NCBI GenBank assembly: GCA_945883115.1
Contig: CAMCXA010000007.1
Span: 1-60,516, forward strand
Direction of reading: 5' to 3'
Source of the DNA: Alsobacter soli
GTDB taxonomy: Bacteria > Pseudomonadota > Alphaproteobacteria > Rhizobiales > Beijerinckiaceae
DNA: 60,516 nucleotides
Shown: in pieces, positions 25,898 to 35,267 of the stretch
Layout of the letters: each line of letters begins with the position of its first letter
How positions within the stretch are numbered: the first letter of the stretch is position 1
The notes under the pieces: generated by a model
The model's database searches: none
Told to the model about the DNA's origin: nothing
Seen by the model: only the letters and a program-made list of their open reading frames with translations
Program-made: the position numbers and the translations under genes

Positions 25898-27668
25898 GGC
25901 TTGCGGTTTGATCGCTCGGGTCTGAGTCGAGGATTTGTGCCTCGGCCAAGGCGGCAAACTTGCCTTTTTGCGCCATAAGCACCGAATATGTGCCGTGCTC
26001 GATGATTTGGCCGTTCTCGAAGACGAGGATGAGATCCGCTTTGCGGATGGTTGAAAAGCGATGGGCGATTACGAATGTCGTCCGGCTTTGCATCACGACA
26101 TCGAGCGCAAGGCGGACAGCGTGTTCGGTTGCGGCGTCGAGCGCGGACGTGGCTTCATCGAGGATGAGAATGGGCGGATTTTTCAAGAGGGCGCGCGCAA
26201 TGGCAAGGCGTTGACGTTCGCCGCCCGACAGGGTGCGCCCGCGTTCTCCGATCAGGGTGTTAAGGCCTTCCGGTTCGCGCGCGATGATCGCCGAGCCTTG
26301 CGCTTTTTCAAGTGCTGCGAGGACGTCGTCATCGGAGGCATCCGGGCGACCGACGCGGATATTATCGGCAATCGAGCGTGCAAACAGCATGGATTCCTGA
26401 AAGACGACGCCGATATGGCGGCGAAGTGAATGGAGCGTGAGCGTGCGGATATCGTGGCCGTCAATGAGAATTTGGCCGGATTGAGGTTCGAAGGCACGGT
26501 AGAGAAGGCTCAATGTTGTTGATTTGCCGGATCCTGTGGCACCGACAAGGGCGACGCACTGGCCGGCTTTGACGGTGAAACTGATATTGCGAACGGCGGG
26601 ACTTTTGCCGCCATAGGAGAAGGTGACATTGTCGAAGACGACGTCGCCTGCGATGGATGTCAAGGATTTTGCGCCGGGTTGATCGCGGACGGCGGGTTCG
26701 AGAGCGAGCACATCGAAGAAAGCCCGCAATTTTGGGGCTTGGCTCATCATATGATTGATGAAGCCAACCAAGGTTTCCATGCGGCCGATCAGCATGATCG
26801 AGAGGCTGATGAAGGACACAATCTCGCCGACAGTCGCCAGACCGGCGCGGTTCAATGTGATGCCGACGATGAGAATTCCGAGCATTGTGAGGGTTGCGGA
26901 GGCTCGCGCGATCATTTGTGCGAAGGCCCACCAGACCAGAACCGGTGTTTGGGCTCTCAGCAAATTGTTGATGATGTCCCGGAGTGCCGCAGTTTCGCGC
27001 TCGATGCGGGTAAAGCTCTGGATCACCGGAAGATTGCCGAACGCGTCGGAGGCGTGAGCGGCAAGATTGGTATGAAATTGTTCGACATCGCCCTGAAGTT
27101 TTTCTGTCCGGTACATGACGAAAGCGGTGAGGCCCGAAAAAAGGGCGAGCAAGAGCAGGAGCATGAGTGCCAGACGCCAGTTGATGAAGAGTGTTGCCGG
27201 AAGCATCAAGCCCAACAGGATGACGGAAGCGCAATGTTCGCGCAGGATATTGAGCCAAATCCATGCTGCGCCATTCGCGCCTTCGAGCGCTACTTTCAGC
27301 AGTTGCCCGGAATGATTGCGGTTATGAAAAGCGAGCGGGAGTGTCAGCGCATGTTCGAAAAATGCCGAAATCATTGCTAGCCGGCTGCGATGGGACAGGC
27401 GGTCGGCATGAAGTGCGACAAGGACACTGGCGACGATTGTAAAAAGGCCGAAGCCGATCCAAGCGGCGATGATTTTGACAACCGCCGGATCCCAGACCGG
27501 AGCACCAGGAATGCCCGGGGTTGACAGATGGTCAATTACACGTCCGAACAGGATCGGTTCGGCAAACTGGCTGAAGGCCAGCATAGAATTTGCAGCGACA
27601 AGAGTCAGGGCCAGTTTTTTTTCTGATCCAATCTGACGAAATGCACGTTTAAACGTTGTAAAAAACAT
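25863..27668 (-). CDS. ABC exporter, NdvA/ChvA-type beta-glucan exporter
   Basis: 601 residues. An N-terminal ABC exporter membrane domain (six segments, about 20-310) precedes an ATPase domain with Walker A GATGSGKSTTLSLL, signature LSGGERQRLAIARALL and Walker B LILDEATSALD. The N-terminal pattern (FKRAFRQIGSEKKLALTLVAANSMLA) matches NdvA/ChvA, which export cyclic beta-1,2-glucans to the periplasm in Hyphomicrobiales for osmotic adaptation. No glucan synthase is in the window, so the substrate is inferred from family resemblance. Confidence 0.8.
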   Translation of the reverse strand: MFFTTFKRAFRQIGSEKKLALTLVAANSMLAFSQFAEPILFGRVIDHLSTPGIPGAPVWDPAVVKIIAAWIGFGLFTIVASVLVALHADRLSHRSRLAMISAFFEHALTLPLAFHNRNHSGQLLKVALEGANGAAWIWLNILREHCASVILLGLMLPATLFINWRLALMLLLLLALFSGLTAFVMYRTEKLQGDVEQFHTNLAAHASDAFGNLPVIQSFTRIERETAALRDIINNLLRAQTPVLVWWAFAQMIARASATLTMLGILIVGITLNRAGLATVGEIVSFISLSIMLIGRMETLVGFINHMMSQAPKLRAFFDVLALEPAVRDQPGAKSLTSIAGDVVFDNVTFSYGGKSPAVRNISFTVKAGQCVALVGATGSGKSTTLSLLYRAFEPQSGQILIDGHDIRTLTLHSLRRHIGVVFQESMLFARSIADNIRVGRPDASDDDVLAALEKAQGSAIIAREPEGLNTLIGERGRTLSGGERQRLAIARALLKNPPILILDEATSALDAATEHAVRLALDVVMQSRTTFVIAHRFSTIRKADLILVFENGQIIEHGTYSVLMAQKGKFAALAEAQILDSDPSDQTASPTQPAVSGSAP

Positions 27669-27830
27669 TATTTGATTACTTACCTAACTGATGTTATGTG
27701 AAAGCGTGAATAATATGTCACTATATCAGCATAATCGGCATAACCGGGTTTGATATAAAAACCTTTCTTTCACAATTTTGCATTACGTTACGTTTGATTT
27801 TGTTCGAATGCTAACTTTAGGACCGGATAA

Positions 27831-28595
27831 ATGGATCTCGCAACGATCATCGGATATGTTTTAGGGGTCGTGGTCGTTATGGTGCTGATCGTCATGGACG
27901 GGTCACCAAGAAATTTTGTTGATAAGCATGCTTTTATTGTCATTTTTGGCGGTTGTGCGGCAGCAACCATGATCCGGTTTCCCTTTTCCGTGATTGCGCA
28001 CGGGTTTCCGATGGGTTTCAAATATGTCTTTACGATGCAAGGCAGCGATCCGCGCCAATTAATTGAAGAGATTACCAAAGTCGCGGATACGGCGCGTCGT
28101 CAAGGGCCTACCGCGCTTGAGCGCGTCGCGGTAACGAATTCGTTTCTCGCTCAGGGCGTTCGGTACATTGCTGACGGCTATGACAAGGACTTTATCCGTG
28201 ACACACTTCAACGTGATACGGATGTCTTTCTTCAAAGACTACAGGAGAGCGAAAAGCTCTATCGCTTAATCGGTGATGCCGCCCCTGCGTGGGGGATGGT
28301 AGGAACGTTGCTTGGTATGGTGCAGATGTTCTCGAACATGAGTGATCCGTCGAAATTGGGGCCTTTCATGGCGGTTGCTTTGCTCGCGACACTTTACGGT
28401 GCGCTCATCGGCAATCTCTTTTGTCTCCCTCTGGCTGATAAACTGCATCTGAAACTGGAGGAAGAGGATCTTGCAAGGGCGCTCGTGATTGACGGCATCA
28501 TGCAGGTGAGAGATGCGCGCAGTCCTGCTGTCGTGCGCGAAATGCTCATGGCCTATCTGCCACAGCATCATCGCGATGAACTGGCCGCCGCGTAA
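27831..28595 (+). CDS. motA: MotA/PomA-type flagellar motor stator protein
   Basis: 254 residues with four membrane segments. The conserved stator segment GDAAPAWGMVGTLLGMVQMF...PFMAVALLATLYGALIGNLFCLPLADKL (split here by variable residues) includes the prolines that couple ion flow to torque. The size and N-terminus (IIGYVLGVVVVMVLIVMDGSPRNF) are of the shorter PomA/LafT kind rather than the ~290-residue E. coli MotA. No other flagellar gene is nearby except motB 12 bp downstream. The AT-rich 27669-27830 region must hold its promoter, but no clear motif was seen. Confidence 0.88.
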   Translation: MDLATIIGYVLGVVVVMVLIVMDGSPRNFVDKHAFIVIFGGCAAATMIRFPFSVIAHGFPMGFKYVFTMQGSDPRQLIEEITKVADTARRQGPTALERVAVTNSFLAQGVRYIADGYDKDFIRDTLQRDTDVFLQRLQESEKLYRLIGDAAPAWGMVGTLLGMVQMFSNMSDPSKLGPFMAVALLATLYGALIGNLFCLPLADKLHLKLEEEDLARALVIDGIMQVRDARSPAVVREMLMAYLPQHHRDELAAA

Positions 28596-28607
28596 GGGAC
28601 CAAGCGC

Positions 28608-29432
28608 ATGCGTAAAAAGAAGGGCGAACACGCTGGCGGACATGGTTGGTTTGTCACATTTGCCGATCTAATGGCGTTGCTCTTGAGCTTCTTCGTGATG
28701 CTCGTCGCGTTTTCGACGCAAGACAAACAGAAATTGCAACTGGTGGCGGGTTCCATGCGTGACGCATTCGGGACGACCCGAGATAGTTACTACGCCGGAA
28801 TTATCGAAATAATGGGTATTCCAGTGAGGCCGAGATTAAAAAATGCAGTCGATGGCTCACCGGAAGATGCTTCCGCGGAAACTGCTCCATCTTCGAAAGA
28901 GGCGTCAGAGCAAGGGCGTAACCTGATTGCGCGAGATCAAGGCGTTGCATTGGCGGCTTCGAGCCTGAGACAAGCAATCAATGAAATGCCGGAATTGGCG
29001 GAACTGTCGAAGAATATCATCGTCGAAGAACGTGCGAATGGTATCAACGTGGCACTCACCGATCAGACAGGGCTATCCATGTTTCCCGAGGGATCAACGG
29101 AACCGTTTGAGAGGGTTCGGGAAGCGCTCGTGAAGCTCGCACCCTTGCTCCTCAAACTTTCCAACCGGATCGCGATCACGGGGCATACGGCAACCCAATC
29201 TTATGGTCTCTCGACTGATGCGATGGCGTGGGACCTTTCGGTCGGACGGGCGAGTGCCGTTCGAAAAATATTTTCTGAAGCGGGCATTTTGCCGGATCGC
29301 TTCGCATCCGTGACCGGCAAAGCCGATACAGAACCGCTTTTTCCAGACAATCCGCAGCTTCCGTCGAATCGCCGGATTGATGTTTTTTTGATCAAGGAAG
29401 CGCCGCCCATGCCGCAACAACAAAAATTTTGA
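28608..29432 (+). CDS. motB: MotB-type flagellar motor stator protein
   Basis: 274 residues. One membrane helix close to the N-terminus, WFVTFADLMALLLSFFVML, contains the ion-carrying Asp (Asp20). A linker rich in Ser/Glu follows, then an OmpA-like peptidoglycan-binding domain (ITGHTATQ, SVGRASAVRKIFSEAGI, NRRIDVFL). With MotA it forms the stator that anchors the motor to the wall. Together the pair is a complete stator unit lacking neighbouring flagellar genes. Confidence 0.88.
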   Translation: MRKKKGEHAGGHGWFVTFADLMALLLSFFVMLVAFSTQDKQKLQLVAGSMRDAFGTTRDSYYAGIIEIMGIPVRPRLKNAVDGSPEDASAETAPSSKEASEQGRNLIARDQGVALAASSLRQAINEMPELAELSKNIIVEERANGINVALTDQTGLSMFPEGSTEPFERVREALVKLAPLLLKLSNRIAITGHTATQSYGLSTDAMAWDLSVGRASAVRKIFSEAGILPDRFASVTGKADTEPLFPDNPQLPSNRRIDVFLIKEAPPMPQQQKF

Positions 29433-29437
29433 CGGGG

Positions 29438-29944
29438 CTACCGGATACTCGTAACGAGCGCCCAATACATCCTGTAGCGGGATGACGGCACATAATAAGC
29501 GGCGATGCCAATCCGGGTCGCCTGCCGAGATAAAAGCGCTGCATTGTGTGCGGGGACATCTCGCCAGCCTGAAAAAGCTTCGGCCGCTGTGCGGTAGCCT
29601 GCGGACAAACGGATTGTCTTGCCGTCGGGTGTTTCTTCGTTTTTGAGGGCAGGGACTTCGCCCGGGGTTGAACGGTCCGCTTCGGCGGCGTTTGCGGCCC
29701 TCAATTCCGCTTCGCGTGCAAGGGTGGCATCGAAGATCAGGGGTGGAAGGTTGCGATCCCGTCGATAGCCATTGATCATGGAGACTGATATCGCTGGATC
29801 GAAGGCCTGACCGGCTTGGTCAAGGCGCGTGTAGAGCCCGGGCGTCGAGCCGGTGCGGTTTGATCCGCATGAGCCAAGTGCCAGACCGACCATTAGCGTT
29901 GACATCAGGATGAGGGCAGATTTGCCCCGGATTGCAGCGGCCAT
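29438..29944 (-). CDS. CAP/SCP-domain lipoprotein
   Basis: 168 residues. The N-terminus is a lipoprotein signal peptide with lipobox LALGSC (Cys at about 26). The rest resembles a small CAP (SCP/PR-1) domain: NGYRRDRNLPPLIFDATLAREAELRA and FSGWRDVPAHNAALLS near the site of the usual conserved His. Function of bacterial CAP proteins is largely unknown. Its ATG overlaps the stop of the mechanosensitive channel gene (TAATG), so the two are coupled. Confidence 0.72.
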   Translation of the reverse strand: MAAAIRGKSALILMSTLMVGLALGSCGSNRTGSTPGLYTRLDQAGQAFDPAISVSMINGYRRDRNLPPLIFDATLAREAELRAANAAEADRSTPGEVPALKNEETPDGKTIRLSAGYRTAAEAFSGWRDVPAHNAALLSRQATRIGIAAYYVPSSRYRMYWALVTSIR

Positions 29945-32439
29945 TACTTCTTTGTCCTTTTCCGAGCGGCGGGGTTGGTTCCTTTTTGCTCCGCTGTAGC
30001 CGCGCTTTCGATCTTGCTAATACGATCTTCGAGTGCGCCAAGTCCTTCGATGGTCAGAACGGTTCGCGGTTTGGTGTCACCAATGCCGATCTCCATTAAT
30101 TGGTGATCAATCTTGAAAATGAGATCGCTTGTGACCTTCGCTCCGTCATCAACTTCGGCGATGAAGCAGACAAGTTCGAACTCCTTGATGGTATCGCCGA
30201 TACGTTTGAAATTGACCACGGGTTCGGGCCGTTTCAGGACAGTGCGGTTTGTGACGGCCACGGATGAAAGGATTTCTGCTACTTTTGCCGAATCTGCGTC
30301 ACGATTGACCGGAACGGGGATCACGATCCGCCCCATCCGGTTGGAATGGACGCGGTTTTTGACGGTACCCGAGATGAGGCTCGAATTGGGTACAATCATG
30401 ACGGCCTTGTCGAATGTCTCGATTTCAGTTGCCCGAACATTGATGCGTTTGACGATTCCCTGCTCGTCCCCGACGACAATCCAGTCACCGACGCGAATGC
30501 CGCGTTCCCACAGCAGGATGAGCCCTGATACGAAATTATTGACGATGGATTGCAGACCAAAACCGATACCGACCGAGAGCGCACCGGCGACGATGGTGAT
30601 TTTATCGAGACTAAGCCCCAATGTGCTGAGCGAGAGCGTTATCGCGATCAAAAAGCCGAGATAGCCGATACCGGTCGTTATCGAGTTGCGGAGACCTGAA
30701 TCAAGCTGTGTATGCGGCAGATATTTGGCTGTCAGCCAGCGCTGGACCGCGCGGGTGACCAGAATGGCGATGCCGAAAAACACGATTGCCGAAAAGGCCG
30801 CCGCAAAGGAAAAGGTGACGTCGCCAATGGTGAAGCCGAAAATCGCTGCTTTCAGAGAGTAAAGCACATCGCCCGACTCGACGCCCCATGGCGCCAAGGC
30901 GAGCAACAGGCCGAGACCGATGATCAGAACCTGCGCCGCGCCCGAGAGTAAAACGCCGAGTTGCTCCAGCGAGCGGCGGGACAGGCCGCTTGCTGTTCTG
31001 ATCATTGTCGAAAAACGTGTATCTTCGAGGAGAAACCCTTCGATTGCGAGCGAACTCAGGCGCGCCAAAAGATAGATCAGGGTGACGATAATTCCGATCC
31101 ACGAAATTTGATCGGCAACAAAAGCAGCAAAAGCGCTGAACCCCAACAGGACGGATCCAAGAATGACGATCACGAGGCTCCAGCCGATGATCCGCAGAAG
31201 TGCCGTCAGGGACGAGCCTGCTTCGGGGATGGATGCTTCTGCTCCCTCGGTTCTTGGTGCGGGAACGATTGATTTCAAACCCCTGACCAGCGTCCAGACG
31301 ATCAGAATTGAAAAGATCGCCTTTGTGAGAACTGTGAGGCTCAGGCCGGCGGCAATTGCCTGACTTACCGTCTCAAAGGTTGAGTCGGCCAAAATGAGGA
31401 TGCTGATATTCGTGGCGATCCAGACAATACGGGCTGCCGATTCATTTGACAGAGGAATTGCCCGCCATTCAGCGCGATCAGGCGATAGAACGGCTTCTGC
31501 CAGTCCGCGCACAAAACTGATATAGACGAGACCCCACAGGATGACGCTGAACACGGGTTCGACGCGGTTTGGAAGAATATTGAGTGCATCGACAGTGGTC
31601 ACGATCACGGCGACGGCGGTCACTGGAACGAGTAAACTGATGAGCGTGAGTAAAGCAGCGCGGCTTGCGACACGGAACGGTGTAGGTTCCCCAAAAACCG
31701 CATCACGGGCCATAAATGTCAATGCGCGCCGACGCATCCTTGCGGCGAAGATGATCACAATGCCGATCGCTATTGTGAGAACCAAGGTGCCGAATGCTCC
31801 GGCGGACTCGATGATCCGGTTTAAAGTATCGCGTGAAACGACGCCCAGTGCCCGAAGATCATGGCCGATATTGCCGGCGACATCGAGCCAGAGTTGCGGA
31901 GCCAAAAGGCTCTCTGACCGCTCGAACAATTTATTCGTAAAAATGTTTCGCCGTTGATCTGCAATGGCGGTCATGATCTGGTCGGCTTGGACAGCCAGCG
32001 CGCGCGCGAGCTTCACGCTTTCGTCAAGCTCTTTCAATAGACGGTCCCGCTCGTCCCGCTCTTTTGTAATGTCGGTGCTTTCAGGTTCGGCCTTCTCATC
32101 AGGCTTGGGGCCAAGTTCTTTGAGGCGCGAGCGCATGGCTTCCGCTTTGGGTGCCAGCTCGTCCGAGACGGATTTCAGGTCGCGTGCCAATTCCTCGACG
32201 CGCTTTCGATTTTCCTGGAGGGCTTTGTCGGAAACGGTTCGAACGGTAATGCCCGCTTCGATCTGGTTCAGCTCAAGGCGGATGGCTTCGATTTTCGATT
32301 TTGTGCTGTTTTGCTCTTGTGCACCAGCGCCGAGGGGCAGGAAAAGAACGAAAATGAAAGCAGCAAAAAAGGCACGAATAGATGCTTGAGAAAATAACCG
32401 CATGGCGAAAGGCTTTGTCAAAGGAAATGGGTGAGGCAT
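29944..32439 (-). CDS. MscS-family mechanosensitive channel with DUF3772 N-terminal domain
   Basis: 831 residues. A signal peptide (ending LGAGA-QE) is followed by a periplasmic helical, charged region to about residue 190, then about ten membrane segments. The MscS core lies near residues 560-760: SIVNNFVSGLILLWERGIRVGDWIVVGD is the pore/TM3-beta junction, followed by VRATEIETFDKAVMIVPNSSLISG. This is the architecture of large DUF3772-MscS proteins, which act as osmotic release valves. ATG 32439 has a GGAG site 10 bp upstream; ATG 32403 is an alternative. Confidence 0.87.
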   Translation of the reverse strand: MPHPFPLTKPFAMRLFSQASIRAFFAAFIFVLFLPLGAGAQEQNSTKSKIEAIRLELNQIEAGITVRTVSDKALQENRKRVEELARDLKSVSDELAPKAEAMRSRLKELGPKPDEKAEPESTDITKERDERDRLLKELDESVKLARALAVQADQIMTAIADQRRNIFTNKLFERSESLLAPQLWLDVAGNIGHDLRALGVVSRDTLNRIIESAGAFGTLVLTIAIGIVIIFAARMRRRALTFMARDAVFGEPTPFRVASRAALLTLISLLVPVTAVAVIVTTVDALNILPNRVEPVFSVILWGLVYISFVRGLAEAVLSPDRAEWRAIPLSNESAARIVWIATNISILILADSTFETVSQAIAAGLSLTVLTKAIFSILIVWTLVRGLKSIVPAPRTEGAEASIPEAGSSLTALLRIIGWSLVIVILGSVLLGFSAFAAFVADQISWIGIIVTLIYLLARLSSLAIEGFLLEDTRFSTMIRTASGLSRRSLEQLGVLLSGAAQVLIIGLGLLLALAPWGVESGDVLYSLKAAIFGFTIGDVTFSFAAAFSAIVFFGIAILVTRAVQRWLTAKYLPHTQLDSGLRNSITTGIGYLGFLIAITLSLSTLGLSLDKITIVAGALSVGIGFGLQSIVNNFVSGLILLWERGIRVGDWIVVGDEQGIVKRINVRATEIETFDKAVMIVPNSSLISGTVKNRVHSNRMGRIVIPVPVNRDADSAKVAEILSSVAVTNRTVLKRPEPVVNFKRIGDTIKEFELVCFIAEVDDGAKVTSDLIFKIDHQLMEIGIGDTKPRTVLTIEGLGALEDRISKIESAATAEQKGTNPAARKRTKK

Positions 32440-32539
32440 GCCGTGAGACTCTCCGCGAATCAGTTGCGGGTGATGCGACTCGATGGATAGGTGAGTAGCG
32501 CGAAATGGCCTTCAGGGCAAAAGACTTTGAGCGTTTCGC

Positions 32540-33298
32540 TCAGGCAAGCGCAAAACGAAGTGTCAGGATCGTGCCAAAAGAGACGACAATCCACCGGATG
32601 AATTTTGTCGGCACGCGCCGGGCGAGTTTGACACCGATATAGCCGCCGCAAACACCGCCAATCAGGCCGATAATGGCATGGGGCCAAGCGACAATTCCGG
32701 CGGTAATGAGAGCAATCAGCGCAAAGCCCTGAATGAAGAGCGAGCAAAGGTTTTTGGCGGCGTTGATGAAGTGATAATCATCCCCTTCGGCCAAAGCGAG
32801 GGCGGCGAGCATGATGATGCCCATACCTGCACCGAAATAGCCGCCATAGATGGATACAACAAACTGCATGCCGATACCGGCCAAGCGGCGTTTGCCGGAG
32901 CCGGGCCTCGAGGCAACGCGGTTGATCCATTTCAGAAGTAAGGGACTTGTGGCGAAGAGGAGCGTGGCAAAGCCGAGGAAGAAGGGGATCAATGTGCGGA
33001 ACGAGGATGAGGGCGTGAAGAGGAGCAAGAGCGCACCAGAGAGACCGCCGATCATGCTTGCGATGGCAAGGGGCACATAGCGGCGACCATAGCGCCGGAT
33101 TTCGGGCAGATAAGCGAAGGTAGACGCAAAACTGGCTGGCGTCAGGATCATGGCGCTGGTTGCGTTGGCGATGATGGGTGGCAGGCCGGTGCCGATCAGG
33201 GCGGAGAAGGTGAAGAATGTGCCACCGCCCGCAATGCCGTTGATGGTGCCGCCCGCAAGGCTGGCTACAAGGACGAGCAGGCCATCAAACAAGGTCAT
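32540..33298 (-). CDS. TauE/SafE (TSUP) family permease
   Basis: About 252 residues with seven to eight hydrophobic segments. The two family repeats are visible: LAGGTINGIAGGGTFFTFSAL near the N-terminus and YGGYFGAGMGIIMLAALAL in the second half. TSUP proteins export or import sulfite, sulfoacetate, sulfonates or related organic anions; the substrate is not readable. ATG 33298 fits the family start better than ATG 33337, though neither has a strong ribosome site. Confidence 0.85.
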   Translation of the reverse strand: MTLFDGLLVLVASLAGGTINGIAGGGTFFTFSALIGTGLPPIIANATSAMILTPASFASTFAYLPEIRRYGRRYVPLAIASMIGGLSGALLLLFTPSSSFRTLIPFFLGFATLLFATSPLLLKWINRVASRPGSGKRRLAGIGMQFVVSIYGGYFGAGMGIIMLAALALAEGDDYHFINAAKNLCSLFIQGFALIALITAGIVAWPHAIIGLIGGVCGGYIGVKLARRVPTKFIRWIVVSFGTILTLRFALA

Positions 33299-33471
33299 GA
33301 AAGAGGTGATCCCGACGGGTTGGTGATGTGTGGCCAAACTTTTCTAGCATGAATAACGCGTTGACCGCCATGTGATCCGGTCACGGACTGCGCACGAAAA
33401 AGACATAGCTGACGATTGTCAGAACGGGCATAAGTGCGCCGACAGTTTCTTATCAATGGAAAACCGATTTC

Positions 33472-34479
33472 GTGACCGAGAAAAGCAAGCATCGCAGCAA
33501 AAATCCGTATTATCAGGGGCCTGTGACGGACCATTTTGACGGGGAGCATTTTTTCAACCCGGGCCGGAGGTGGAAAAAATCACCGCTTGATCTGTTGCGC
33601 TGGGGATTTGAAGGCGGACGCGAGAAATGGCCAGACGCTCACCCGAGCCCCTTCAGTGACAAGCCGCCGGAGCGGGTGTCCGAGCAGGCAATCCGGGTTT
33701 CTTTTGTTGGTCATGCGAGTTTTCTGGTTCAAACGGCGGGATTGAATATTCTGCTTGATCCGGTGTGGTCGGATAGAGTGTCGCCTGTCAGGTTTGCGGG
33801 GCCGAAGCGGGTGAACAGCCCGGGCATCGCCTTTGACGATCTCCCGATGATCGATATCGTGCTGATTTCTCATAATCATTATGATCATCTCGATCTTGCG
33901 ACGTTGAAGCGGCTTTGTACGCTCGGGCACACGCCACGCATGATCACGCCGCTCGGCAATGATACGATCATCAAGCAGGCGGTTCCGAATGCGCGGGTCG
34001 AGACCTATGACTGGCATCAGCATGTCAGCCTCGGCAACGAGGTGATGCTTCATTTCGAGGAGGCTTATCATTGGTCGGCACGGGGGCTACGGGACCGGCT
34101 GAGAGCGTTATGGGCAGCGTTTGTGCTGAAAACACCTGCCGGGTTGATCTACCATGTTGGCGATACGGGGTATCATGACGGGAGGATTTTCAAGCACGTG
34201 GCGGACAAGCACGGGCCGGTCCGTCTCGCTATCCTGCCCATCGGTGCCTATGAGCCGCGTTGGTTCATGGCAGAGCAGCATATGAATCCGGACGAGGCGG
34301 TGCGCGCGTTTATTGCGTGCGGTGCCGAGCAGGCGATTGCCCACCATTGGGGAACGTTCCAGCTGACGAATGAAGGTCTGTCGCGACCGCTCGAGGCTTT
34401 GAAGGCGGCGCTTGAGCACCACGGCGTCGAGAAGAGCAGGTTCAAGGCATTAAGACCCGGCGAGGTGTTCGAGCTGTGA
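33472..34479 (+). CDS. Metallo-beta-lactamase-fold hydrolase (NAPE-PLD/UlaG-like)
   Basis: 335 residues from a GTG start. The dinuclear metal motif is SHNHYDHLD (HxHxDH), preceded by FVGHASFLVQTAGLNILLDPVWSDR, which is typical of the group related to N-acyl-phosphatidylethanolamine phospholipase D and ascorbate-6-phosphate lactonase. Later metal ligands fit YHVGDTGYHDG and AHHWGTFQLTNE. A phospholipase-like activity is possible but unproven. It converges with the exported GyrI-like gene. Confidence 0.85.
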   Translation: MTEKSKHRSKNPYYQGPVTDHFDGEHFFNPGRRWKKSPLDLLRWGFEGGREKWPDAHPSPFSDKPPERVSEQAIRVSFVGHASFLVQTAGLNILLDPVWSDRVSPVRFAGPKRVNSPGIAFDDLPMIDIVLISHNHYDHLDLATLKRLCTLGHTPRMITPLGNDTIIKQAVPNARVETYDWHQHVSLGNEVMLHFEEAYHWSARGLRDRLRALWAAFVLKTPAGLIYHVGDTGYHDGRIFKHVADKHGPVRLAILPIGAYEPRWFMAEQHMNPDEAVRAFIACGAEQAIAHHWGTFQLTNEGLSRPLEALKAALEHHGVEKSRFKALRPGEVFEL

Positions 34480-34494
34480 CCGGCGCCAAAGGGG

Positions 34495-35139
34495 CTATTG
34501 TTTCGGCTTCACATAGATGTTGATGTCTGTTGCGGGGTCATCGCTCTGGGCACCCATTGTGAGGAACTCCTCGATGAATGTATCTTCGACGGCAATGTCT
34601 TTCGCATCGAGATAGGCAGTGATTTGCTCGTATGCGCCATCGATTTCGTCATAGGATGCCTGATAGACGAAGCGAAAGGCTGATCCCGAGGGGGTGGTGC
34701 CGAATTTGAGCTCGGGTGGAAAATCCGCGGGTGTCGCGGTCGGGGTTGTTTCGATCGGGAGCATGGCATCGAAGACAAAGCCGGTATCGGTTGTCTCGCG
34801 AAAAATCGCGATGGGATAGCCGGTTTTTTTGAGACCCGCTTTTGTCGCTGCCGCATCAAGACGCTGAAAAATGGTACGAAGTATATCATAGCCACCTTCC
34901 CAAAGCCCGTCACCGGAAACGATCAATGCGGGGCGGCCGGTGATGCTGACCGTATCGGGAAGGCTTGATTGCGTCGGCCGCTCGGCCATGGCTTTCGGCC
35001 CTGTCGGGAGCGGAGCAGGTTCAGTCGCGGGTGTCGAGGTCGCCGGTGGTTCCGAGGGTGTGGTTTGAGCATATGCAGGCGCGAGCAAAAGAGTTGCAGC
35101 TAAAAGTGGCATCCAAAGCAGCATCTTCATCGGCTTCAT
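34495..35139 (-). CDS. Exported GyrI-like small-molecule-binding domain protein
   Basis: 214 residues from the ATG at 35139, which has an AGGAGG ribosome site. A signal peptide (to about ...APAYA-QT) is followed by a Pro/Thr-rich linker (about 25-60) and one GyrI-like/SOUL-like ligand-binding domain (PIAIFRETTDTGFVFDAMLP, FVYQASYDEIDGAYEQITAYL, INIYVKPKQ). Such domains bind hydrophobic cations or drugs and are usually cytoplasmic, so a secreted form is noteworthy. The role is unknown. Confidence 0.75.
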   Translation of the reverse strand: MKPMKMLLWMPLLAATLLLAPAYAQTTPSEPPATSTPATEPAPLPTGPKAMAERPTQSSLPDTVSITGRPALIVSGDGLWEGGYDILRTIFQRLDAAATKAGLKKTGYPIAIFRETTDTGFVFDAMLPIETTPTATPADFPPELKFGTTPSGSAFRFVYQASYDEIDGAYEQITAYLDAKDIAVEDTFIEEFLTMGAQSDDPATDINIYVKPKQ

Positions 35140-35267
35140 TCGGAAAAGGCCTCCTGCAACAGCGACTCGCATGAACCGCCAAGCTCATGCACTATAGAGC
35201 CGTTCGGGCGTGTGGTCGAGGCACGTCTTACTGGCCTAGTGGCCCTCAATTATGATATGTCGCCGCC

